Both the position numbers and the translations under genes were made by a program. The notes under the pieces are model-generated. The model saw only the letters and a list, made by a program, of their open reading frames with translations. It searched no databases and was not told the origin of the DNA. A stretch of 64,000 bases of DNA from Bin55 sp965205545 (lineage in GTDB: Bacteria > Pseudomonadota > Gammaproteobacteria > Pseudomonadales > Azotimanducaceae). Each line of letters starts with the position of its first letter. Position 1 is the first letter of the stretch. Positions 1-9,900 of this stretch are shown piece by piece. The stretch is taken from NCBI GenBank assembly GCA_965205545.1, contig OZ242170.1, positions 2,790,001 to 2,854,000 on the forward strand, written 5' to 3'.

Positions 1-3000
1 CAGCCAGCACAACTGTCAAGATTTGCCCGGCTGAACCATCTAGCAAAGTTAATGCGTCGTTTGTGTTCGGCAACCGGGCACACGACTGCCTCGAATCGCG
101 CTGACCGAGCACTTGCTCAGCACTTCGCCAAAGACGAGACATTCACAGAGGAACTTCGCCGCCACTATGAAAACGTTGGAGTAAATCCGGACTCTGCCCT
201 GTCCGAGCTCATGGAGGACATCAAACCGGAGGCGATGCCTGACGGTATGACACGAATCGAGTTGGAGCTGGATCGTGCCATTGAGCAAAAGCAAGTGGAA
301 AAGATCGTGCGTCTTACAGGAATCACTGAGCTTTCGCAGCCCCTTGAGCGCATGCTGCGTGGCTACATAAGTGAAGGAAACTATCAGACCGCGTTACGAT
401 TTGCATCGGTGGTTCTCGACGAGAACGACTACAGGAGACTGTTGAACACAGCGGCTCCTCTGCTGCAAGAAGACCCTGGCGATCTAATAGGTCTGATCTT
501 TGATGACCCCGAAATTGCCTTGGAGATTGAAGAAAAAGTCGACACGCGACTGGCGACCATAGATAAGACGTTCTTGCGAGATTCTGACGTCCAAGCACTA
601 CTTCAGCGAAATCTCTTCAACATATCCAACTTGTGGCACTACGTCAAGCAACAGGACGATGTGGCTGAGTTGATATCGTTGTTTGAACACTTCGTCGATA
701 CGTTCAGAAACAACCAATTATCCATGTCGCTTGATCTATTTCAGTTGCATGGCGACATGCTGAGAATTCCCCTTGATGAAGCCCTCCAGCAACGCGTTGA
801 GGAAATTACGAAGAATCTTATGGGGAAGGTAGATTGGCAGGACGAGTTTCTAAGCACCTATGCCCAAGGAATGGTATTCAACTTTAATGTGGATCCTACT
901 AACGTCGATGCGTTTTTCCGCATAGTTGCCAACTATCAGTCAGAAGCTTCTGAACCTGATGAAACGGTGGCACTGCTCAGAGATTTCTACGACGGCAACA
1001 AACTGAAAGCTTTCGCGGCATTGGTGGAAAGGTATGACCGCGATCCAATCTTTGCCTTCTATTCTGGTGACCCGATATTCACTGTTCTCAAGGATCAATA
1101 CGAAGATTTCATAGATCAAATCCGAAGAGGCTCCATAGACGATATCGAGGCTGCGAAGAAGGTCTTGACACTCACACCGTATTTTGGAGTAGACGACGAC
1201 ATTGCGATAGATGACGCAGAAAGGTTGGAACTTCTTGAAGAGCTCATGGAACGCGTACCTGCGGACACGGATCTAGTTCTGCAGGCTTCCGGTGCCGCCA
1301 TTGCTACAAACAAGCTTGACCGTTTGGAATCACTTGTAGGCTCCTACTATGAGATCGACAATTCCGATGAGTTCATTCGTATGGCCCACTATTTGACATT
1401 GCTCAACAATGAGAGATACGGTGAGGCGCTGGCAGTTGCCCTTGATGGAGGCCCCGATCTTCGCGACCAGAATATTCGCGATGAGATTTTTGAACGAAAT
1501 GACGCGGAGCCCATATTGGAGGACTTCAGCAATGCGTCGAGCATTCTCAAAGCTGTAAGGGACGGAGGACTAGACATTGGGGAGTTTCGTGCTAGTGTGG
1601 TTTTTACCTCTGGACTATTACCTGAAGGTTTGGAAGCCATGATTGAGCGACTGCAGGAAGTTGTCGCCAGCGACAACTTGGACCCGGACGACGTCCCGTT
1701 GCTCCTGCGTTCGCTTTGGCGCGGCGCACAAGCTACCAGCATAGACGATGCGAGGGGCAGCTTCTATGGAAGACGCAACTTCACTCCGCTGCTGCTTCAG
1801 TGGCCGAGTAAAGGCAAGCCCGATCCAAATCTCTTGTACAGTTCGATTGGAGTGATTTTGGCAGGCGCAGCAACTACCTTGGACGAGTCTACTTCTTCAG
1901 AGGTAGACGCGGAACCGACGCTAATCGAACTGCTGATGGCTAAAGCTCCTTTAGGAAAGGAGCTGGAACAGATTCTCTTGGCTCTAACTCCTAGCGAGCG
2001 ACGGATGTCGTCGGGTCGCTTGTACGAGTTGGTGACGAAGGCGTATCGAGAGTTTCCGGACCATTTTGCGCTGCGATGGAATGAATTGAACGCAAAAATT
2101 GAGGATGCTACTGCTAACGATCACGAGCTTTCGCTTTGGATGAGAATGACACTGCACGCTGAAGGCGAACTGACAGAATCTGTGATTGATGCGTTTGTTG
2201 TCAGAGCAAGGCAAATGCACGCTCCAACGACAGAACAACTCGTGAATTTCGCCAAATTGCTTTCAAAGCTGGGCTTTTTTGAGCAAGCTGTCGAGTGTTT
2301 TGAATTGCTCGTGATCAGAAGAGCGGAGTACAACGAATTCAGCGGACGATATGGATACGTAACCACTACTGGTCCATCCAATGACGCCTCGCCGATGAGC
2401 GTATTGGATCTGGTTGAGACGGCAAACGAGCACTTGCCAAAGGAATACATGCAGACAATGGTGCAGAAGGTCGTTCCGTTAATGCGTCCCTTTAGTGACG
2501 TTGCGGAACTTCACCACATCTGGAAGGCATTTGCTCTGCGCACCTTCGCAGTAGCTTACGAACCAAGAGAGGTCATTGCCTCGGTTAGGGAGCTTTCTTC
2601 ACGAATTGATGAACCCGTAGAGTTCGTTGACGGATTTGATGGAATTCGTTTAGTTCATCTTGCGAGAATACACAATTTAAACGGAGATTTCGCGCGTGCG
2701 CACGACAACATTAGGCTGCTATTTACAGAGGAGAGCATGTCGACCTCTAGAGAGCTAACCAAGCCGAAGGGTGCCTCGTCGGTATTTCGCAATACAAGCG
2801 ATTATGTGCCGATTAGCATGCAAAACGTTGCTGGAATCCTTGGGCTTCGTCTTCCCGGCGTAGGCGTTTCCTTGTCAACGTTTTCGGCGTCAGATGCTGT
2901 GCCCGATTCCGCAGGATTATTCATAGCGTTGATTGAGGAAGTCGTCAATTTCGATAATCGCGACAGTGTCGACGCATTAGTCGGTGCGATGAGGCAGTGG

Positions 3001-3504
3001 CTTGATGACTCCGACATAGACAAACCTTCAGTGCTGGAAGCCATGGCGAGAATCAGCAGGATCGATATGAAGCGCGCGAACGCAAACCAAGCTAGAGAAG
3101 TGGCTGAGTCAATGCAGGAGTGGTTGTTGCGCCAGCCAACAGAGGACATCGCCACGGGGTTACTGGGAGTTTTTGTTCCGTTGGTTTTAGAGACTCAAAT
3201 AGCTCTCGATCTTTCCGTTGCTAACCGTATGTTTGAACTTGGAAGATTGGACGGTGCAAAGACGCTCGAATTACTAAAGCTCTTGCAGCAGCAAAACGAA
3301 CGAACAAACTTGATTGGATTAGCGCGGTTAGCAGATTCCGAATCTGCAGGTTTAAATCTCTTGCGTGAAATCCGATCCATAGTTGCAGATGGGGGCGATG
3401 CCGATTATGTCGCTAGCCTTGACGAGAGAATTCTTGTTCTGGAGAACGCCTACGAGTCGATCAAAGTTGCTGGAGGAATTGAGGAGAGTGTTGATTCCTC
3501 TTGA
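1..3504 (+). CDS. Giant TPR-like exported protein, copy A (5' end outside window)
   Basis: The reading frame is open from the first base, so the gene starts upstream; the ATG at 52 is internal. The window shows 1,167 codons that align end to end with the C-terminal halves of the two complete paralogues at 3993 and 10954, from the segment LNHLAKL to the conserved tail LENAYESI. The content is almost entirely alpha-helical with helix-turn-helix repeats of TPR/SEL1-like type. I see no catalytic motif, membrane segment or known C-terminal domain. By analogy with the paralogues, the missing N-terminal half probably carries a signal peptide and a G+C-rich TPR array. Codon use here is mixed, like the rest of the window. 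Family function is not recognised; an exported scaffold is an inference. The stop is followed by a weak GAGACC/GGTCTC inverted repeat and a T run (3503-3566). Confidence 0.85.
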   Translation, partial: QPAQLSRFARLNHLAKLMRRLCSATGHTTASNRADRALAQHFAKDETFTEELRRHYENVGVNPDSALSELMEDIKPEAMPDGMTRIELELDRAIEQKQVEKIVRLTGITELSQPLERMLRGYISEGNYQTALRFASVVLDENDYRRLLNTAAPLLQEDPGDLIGLIFDDPEIALEIEEKVDTRLATIDKTFLRDSDVQALLQRNLFNISNLWHYVKQQDDVAELISLFEHFVDTFRNNQLSMSLDLFQLHGDMLRIPLDEALQQRVEEITKNLMGKVDWQDEFLSTYAQGMVFNFNVDPTNVDAFFRIVANYQSEASEPDETVALLRDFYDGNKLKAFAALVERYDRDPIFAFYSGDPIFTVLKDQYEDFIDQIRRGSIDDIEAAKKVLTLTPYFGVDDDIAIDDAERLELLEELMERVPADTDLVLQASGAAIATNKLDRLESLVGSYYEIDNSDEFIRMAHYLTLLNNERYGEALAVALDGGPDLRDQNIRDEIFERNDAEPILEDFSNASSILKAVRDGGLDIGEFRASVVFTSGLLPEGLEAMIERLQEVVASDNLDPDDVPLLLRSLWRGAQATSIDDARGSFYGRRNFTPLLLQWPSKGKPDPNLLYSSIGVILAGAATTLDESTSSEVDAEPTLIELLMAKAPLGKELEQILLALTPSERRMSSGRLYELVTKAYREFPDHFALRWNELNAKIEDATANDHELSLWMRMTLHAEGELTESVIDAFVVRARQMHAPTTEQLVNFAKLLSKLGFFEQAVECFELLVIRRAEYNEFSGRYGYVTTTGPSNDASPMSVLDLVETANEHLPKEYMQTMVQKVVPLMRPFSDVAELHHIWKAFALRTFAVAYEPREVIASVRELSSRIDEPVEFVDGFDGIRLVHLARIHNLNGDFARAHDNIRLLFTEESMSTSRELTKPKGASSVFRNTSDYVPISMQNVAGILGLRLPGVGVSLSTFSASDAVPDSAGLFIALIEEVVNFDNRDSVDALVGAMRQWLDDSDIDKPSVLEAMARISRIDMKRANANQAREVAESMQEWLLRQPTEDIATGLLGVFVPLVLETQIALDLSVANRMFELGRLDGAKTLELLKLLQQQNERTNLIGLARLADSESAGLNLLREIRSIVADGGDADYVASLDERILVLENAYESIKVAGGIEESVDSS

Positions 3505-3992
3505 GACCTTGCGTCGATTCGTGTAGTCATAGTGGAATACTGATTGGATTTCGGTCTCTTGTTTTTAACTCCTTCGGTGCGCGGCGATCTGAATCTGGTC
3601 CGTTCAAGCGGTCCACGCATCGTATAGTCCAACGGCAGCTCCTCTACATGATGGAATGGTGCCAAAGCAACCCCCGTGCAATGTTGATCTACTTGATGCA
3701 CTCGCAACAGAGTTCGGAACCGGCTTCCTAACTATCAATCAGCAGACAGTTCTAATGGGGATTGGCGTATGTCTCAGGCACATCTTCATTGGTTGGTGTG
3801 TCAAGCTGGGTCAAGTGTTGTGCAGTCGTTTATCTGCTTGTTTGATTATCGCATTTAGACGTAGATTCGGTTCTAGTTGAAGCGCAGTTGCGGCCTGTCA
3901 TGGGCATGAGCACTAGAGTCCAGTCATGCCATTAAAATAATGGCATCCCTCTCTCTAAACCAGCACCTTTCCACAGAGTTTTCTACCTGACT
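3505..3992. other. Intergenic region between giant genes A and B
   Basis: These 488 bases hold no convincing gene; the short open frames lack ribosome-binding sites and family resemblance. Two structures are visible. GAGACC (3503-3508) pairs with GGTCTC (3553-3558), followed by TTGTTTTT, a weak terminator candidate because the loop is long. A 9-bp inverted repeat lies at 3926-3946. The promoter for copy B must lie here, but I cannot place it with confidence. Confidence 0.6.
3926..3946. promoter_or_regulatory. Inverted repeat upstream of giant gene B
   Basis: The arms ATGCCATTA and TAATGGCAT match perfectly around the loop AAA, 46 nt before the start codon of copy B. This size and placement suit a dimeric repressor site or a small 5' UTR hairpin. 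No copy of this sequence appears upstream of copy C, so the two genes may be controlled differently. Function is inferred from position only. Confidence 0.35.
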
Positions 3993-6900
3993 ATGAACCT
4001 TCGCTTTTTCTTCAGATTTTTTTCCGTTTTCTTCTTGTTGCTGCTTGCTCCGATCGGTTTGTCGGAGGAGGATCCGACGGTACTGCTGTTGGATTCGAAC
4101 GCGGGTCCGGGTCGTCTGGACGTGGGTCTTGTGGATCGGGTTCACGATCACTGGGTTCTGGAGCGGGAGAGTCTGGAGGGGGCGCTGCTGGCGTTCGAGG
4201 AGGCGGGCCGAGACGAGTCGCGGCCGGCGCTGGAGCGGGCGAAGTCGCATCTGACGCGGTCGCACCTGCACTGGCAGCACGGGGACCGGGAGGGCGCGCT
4301 GCTGGCGGTTGACGAGGGTCTTGTTCTGGAGGAGACGGTGGACGGTCTGCTCTTGAAGGCGCGGCTGCTGGACGCGGGTGGCGACGAGTCGGGCGCGGTG
4401 GAGTGGTACCGGAGGGTTCTGGAGTCGACGGACCGGCCGGAGGAGCGGGAGTTCGTTCGGATCCGGCTGGCGATGATCGAGGTGGACGGTCGCAACGTGG
4501 AGGCGCTGGTGGGTCTGGCGGGGGGTCGGGACCAGGGGTTCAGGAACCGGGCGGCGATCACGCTGGCGGTTCTGGGGCATCCGGGCCGGGCGCTGGAGCT
4601 GTACCGTCCGGACGAGGGTTCGGAGCGCTACTTCCGGCAGCTGGTTCGGGTTGCGGAGTGGGCGCTGAAGGCGGGCGACCACGGGACGGCGCGGGATCAC
4701 GCGTGGCGGGCGTACGACGCGACGGATCTCCGGTTCGACGCCTTGTACGCGCTGACGCTGGTGGACGAGTCGTACCGGTCGGCGGGGGAGCTGGACGCGC
4801 TGGTGTCGGAGCTGGAGTCGCGGGGTGTGGAGAACGAGGATCTGCTGCATTTGCGGATCGACCTTCTGATTGATCTGGAGCGCTACGACGACGCGATCGA
4901 GCTGTACCGGGGGATGGCGTGGGACGAGTCGGACGTGGAGGCGCGTCTTCGTCTGATCGGCATCTACGACACGGCGGGGAAGACGTCGGAGATGGTGGCG
5001 GAGTACGAGCGGCTGATCGAGTCGGAGCCGTGGGTGGTTCAGTGGTACGCGGGGCTGGCGACGCACTACATCAACGTGGCGGAGCCGGATCGGGCTCTGG
5101 AGGTGTGGGAGCGTTTCGAGTCGCGCAACCGGGACCGGGTGGAGGTTCTGGTGCTGGGCGGCGAGCGGATGAACCAGATGGGCTACGAGCCGGAGGCGTT
5201 GGCGATGCTGGGTCGCCATGCGGCGGCGCACGGTCCGAGCGTGTACGGCAACGTGTTTCTGTTCGAGACGCACTATGCGCGGGGACGGGAGACGGAGGCG
5301 GAGCGGGCGCTGGAGGAGCTGCGGGAGTGGCTGCCGTCGGATTCGAGCGATCTGCGGGCGGTGGCGGACGGCTTCGAGCGTCTGCGTCGCCACGAGCGGG
5401 CGCTGGAGGTGTACGAGGCGATCAAGGCGCACGAGGGCGGGCTGGGCTACGACGACCGGACGCGTCTGGCGTGGCTGCACAGCGTGGTGGGCAACAAGGA
5501 GGTGGCGCTGGACCTGTGGCAGGAGATATGGGTGGAGGAGGACGCGCCGGCGCGCCGCAGCTTCGCGGAGAGCCAGTTCCTGCTGATTGCGGCGGAGCTG
5601 AACGTGCTGGCGGATCTGGCGGTGGATCTGGAGACGAAGCTGTACGCGGGGACGGCGGACCGCAACGAGATGAACCTGCTGGTGCGGATCTACACCGAGG
5701 TGGGGGACGCGTTCTCGGCGGAGGAGATCGTCAAGGAGTTCGCGCGCAACACGGAGATGCCGCCGGTGGACCGTCTTCGCCAGCTGGGGCTGGTGTATCT
5801 GCAGCTGCAGGAGTACTCGAAGTACGACGAGGTGCTTCGGGAGCTGGAGCGGATCGACCCGGAGAACCGGATCGAGCACATCCAGAACATCGTGCTGAAC
5901 CTTCTGGCGTTCGATCTGGCGCAGGGCACCAGCGAGCGCTACGCGGACATCCAGCACTGGCTGGAGGAGCTGCGGCGCTACGACGCGGAGGCGGTGAGCG
6001 GCGAGTTCGAGGCGAGCGTGCTGTCGATGGGGGGCTTCTCGGAGGAGGCGATCGAGAGCTACCGGCGGGCGCTGATCGAGCAGCCGGCGCACAGCGACAA
6101 CCTGCTGCTGCTGGCGGACCTGATGAAGGAGGACGACCGCACGATGGAGGCGGTGGCGCTGCTGCAGTACGTGGCGGAGCACGCGGCGGCGGAGGACGAC
6201 AACGAGTTCGTGGTGGCCGTGGACGGGATCATCAACATGGTGGGCCAGCGTCAGTTCTTCGAGCAGCTGCCGCCGGAGGTCGAGGCGGTGTTCCGCTGGA
6301 CGCACCGGGTGATCCTGGAGCGGATCACGGCGCGGGAGGGCAAGTTCTACCTGTACACGCTGCTGTCGGAGATCGCGCAGGAGACGAACGACCGGGAGGG
6401 GGAGTTCGCGGCGATGGAGAACTCGGTGTCGCAGGCGGGCATCCGCCGGCTGGCGGTGCTGCGGGAGATCGTGACGATGGCGACGCCGAACGCGGGCTTC
6501 TTCTCGATGTACCAGAACGAGGGCGACCCGGAGCGTCAGCTGACGTACGGAAGGAGACTGATCGGCCTTCGCCAGCAGCTGCCGCCGGAGGTGTACATCA
6601 GCGTCGCGAAGACGCTGCTGGACCAGGGGGACACGATCGGGGCGGAGAAGTCGCTGTCGCTGGTTCGTGACATCACGGGCCAGATCGACGTGACGAAGAC
6701 GAAGGGCGACCTGTTCCTGGCGGCCGGCTACGGCAAGCGGGCGCTGGCGGCGTACAGCCAGGCGCTGGCGGTGAACCGGGAGAGCCTGGAGCTGCAGTTC
6801 AAGACGGCGGCGCTGCGCGAGGGCAACGGCCAGCTGGAGGTGGCGAACGCGCTGTACGCCAGCGCGCTGACCAAGGTGATGCAGGGGCTCCCCGCCGCGC

Positions 6901-9900
6901 TGCAGGCCGCGCCGCCCGACCAGGGGAGTTCGCCACAATTTGTAACCATGATTGTTTCCTCGTCCTCGCGCGTCAACACGGACGTGACCCGCGACTATCG
7001 GACCTACTACGACATCCTGATGCAGGGGCTGATCGCGACCTGGCCCGAGTCGGAGGAGAGGGCGGCCCAGCGCCTCGACGGCTTCGTCGCCATGTTCGAG
7101 GACGAGCTCGCCAAGGCTCTCAACCATATGGAAGAAGAATCCAAGACGGAAGACGTCGAAAACGATGAAAACTCGACGAGATTGGCGCGATATTCTCGAT
7201 TGAATCATCTAGCGAAATTGCTGCACAGATTGGGTGTCTCCATAGATCGTCAAGACATCGCCAACAGCGTGAACCTCGCATTAGCTCAGCACTTCGCCGA
7301 CGACGAGAAATTTGCCGAATCACTCCGAAATTATTTTTCGCGCGTTGGAATCGAACCGGATCCGGCACTTGTTGAGGCGATGCCGGAAGTAGTTTCTGAA
7401 AAAATTCCACAGGGCGAGAATCGATTGGAATACAACCTCGGACGTGCCATAGAGCGTAAGTCTATCGAGCGAATCGCACGTATTAGCAGAATCGTGGAGC
7501 CGCCCGAGCCTCTTGAACGATTATTTCGCACATATCTGAATGAAGGCAATTACCGTCGTACGTTGCGCTACGCCTCGGCAGCTTTCGACGAGAACGACTA
7601 CAGGAGACTGTTGAACACGGCAGTTCCACTGCTGCAAGAAAATCCCGGCGACGTAATGAATCTGATTGTCGAAGACCCTGCGTTCGTGATTGAAATCGAA
7701 CAACTGGCAGATGTTCGCCTTGCCACAATCGACAATGCATTCTTGAGGAACTCCGACGTGCAGGAGTCCCTGCGACGAAACTTCTACAGCACAACCAGCC
7801 TCTGGTACTACGTCAAGCAAAGTGGTGATGTTGGAGCTCTAGTGTCGCTATTCGATCAATTGGTGGACGGGTTTAGCCAAAATCAACGGACGATGGCAAT
7901 CGACATGTTTGAACTGCATCGTGACATGCTTCATGTTCCATTGAATGAGGAATTGCAAGCCCGAGTAGAGGAAGCCACATCGAATCTCTTGAATAAGGTT
8001 GACATGCAGGACGAGTTCAATCGGTTGTATGCGCTTTCCATGATCTTCAACTTTGACGTGGACCCAGCCAACCTCGATCTGTTCTTCAGGATTGTTGATG
8101 ACTTTATGTCGATGGCTAGAAGCTCCGATGTCGTCAAATCGTTGCTGCAGGACTACTATGACGGAGACATGAACAGCGCGTACAACGCGATGCTGGATTT
8201 GTATACAAGCGACTCACGGATTCAGTTCTATACCGACGACGCGATTTTCAAAGTGTTCAAGCAGCAGTATTTGGACTCGATTGAGCAAATCCGCGCTGGC
8301 GAGATTGAAGACTTGGCTTTTGCAAACATGTTGCTGCAGATTACCCCTCGGTATGGAACGGACGACGAGGATGTTGCCGTGAGTGGTGAGAAGCTTGTGA
8401 GTCTCCTCGAGGGCCTCAGGAAACGCTTTCCCGAAGATAAGGAGACGCTTCTAAAGCTACTCGGAGGAAAAATCGCAACCAACGACATCGACGATCTATG
8501 GAGGTACCTGCGTTCCTACTATGAGCTAGACAAGACCGAGGAATCCATGCGGATGGCTTACTACCTCACAACCATTAGGAATGAGCTGTATGGGGAAGCC
8601 CTGGCTGTCGCGTTGGACGGTGGTCCCGATCTTCGTGACGAACGGATCCGCAATGCAATATTGGAACGCAATGACGCTGCTCGCACCAGAGACTTTTCTG
8701 ATCCAATTGGCATTTTGAAGGCTGTGCGAGGCAAAGACTTGCTCGGCTCAAGCATTGTGTCTAGCATGGTTCCCGAAAACTTGCAGTCGCTTGTGTCTCA
8801 ACTACAGCAGGTCGCTGACAGCGATGACGTGAACGCGGACGAAATTCCATTGCTACTGCGAACGCTGTGGCGCGGGTCTCAAGCATCCGCATTGAACGAC
8901 TCCATGAGTAGCTTCTACGGAATGCGCAACTTCTTGCCTATGCTGTTGCAGTGGCCAAGTAGAGGAAGTGCAAGCCAGAGCGTGGTATATGCGTCAACTG
9001 GTGTAGTTCAGGTTGGAGTGTCAGTGGATGACCGAACCAATGAAGAGGAGGTTCCAACGCTGATGGAGGTTTTGATCACCAAGGCCTCATTAGGTAGAGA
9101 GTTGGAACAGCTTTTGCTTGCAGTGTCGCAGAGCGAGCGTCGATCATCAAGTTATGTCTACGAGCTAGTGTCCAAAGCCTATCAGGAATTTCCGCAGGAT
9201 CTTTCGGAACGATTGCGGGAGCTAGCAGAGAGTGTCGTGCGTGGTGAAGCCAATGACCACGAACTAACCCTATGGATGAAGTTGGTACTTGACACAAACG
9301 CTCCCGTGTCAGCATTAGAAGCTGACGCTTTTGTTGCAAGAGTGAGCACTGTTGCTTCTCCTAGAACGGAGCACTTGAATAGTTTTGCCACTTTGTTGGC
9401 AGAGCTGGGACATACTGAGCAAGCTGTCGAATGCTACACACTGTTGGCGATCAATCAAGCGCAATACAACGAGTTTGCTGGTTCACTGGGATCTCTTGTC
9501 ATACGCCCATCATCTAACACTACCGGGTTAAACCTAATGAGTCTGATTGAGACAGTCAATAACCGGTTGCCTCGCGAATCAAGTCAGGCGTTCGTACGAC
9601 GCGTTATCCCTTTAGTTCGTCCGTTTGGAGACGTGCCAGAGTTGGGTTATGTGTACGATGCATTTGTTGTGCGGGCGCTTTCTGTTGCATTTGATCCTGA
9701 CGAAGTTGTGTCAGTCGCCAAAGAGTTTGTCCCAACCATTGAGTTCATTGGAGACGCAGTACAAGGATTCGATGGAATCCGCCTAATTCAGCTTGCTCGT
9801 GTTGCTTATTTGGACCAGGATTGGGATCAAGCGAAGGCTTACATCAAAACGCTCTTTAGTCGTCGCAGCATTTTGACCTCAACCGAACTGAGCAATCCTG

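Noticed and set aside
3600..3690. A tRNA-like look to the region after copy A.
   Set aside because: No cloverleaf with a T-loop GGTTCGA and matching acceptor stem can be built.
4919..6670. A 583-codon plus-strand frame overlapping giant gene B (also 11877-12713 in copy C).
   Set aside because: Its translation is Gly/Ala/Arg-rich without structure and is a by-product of codon bias; the TPR frame explains the region.
3924..7208. A 1,094-codon open frame on the minus strand inside giant gene B, and a 633-codon counterpart at 10936-12837.
   Set aside because: They are antisense to the G+C-rich TPR half, where strict GAG/GCG/CTG codon use removes stop codons in other frames. The translations are low-complexity (Arg, Gln, Leu, Pro, Val) with no signal or domain.
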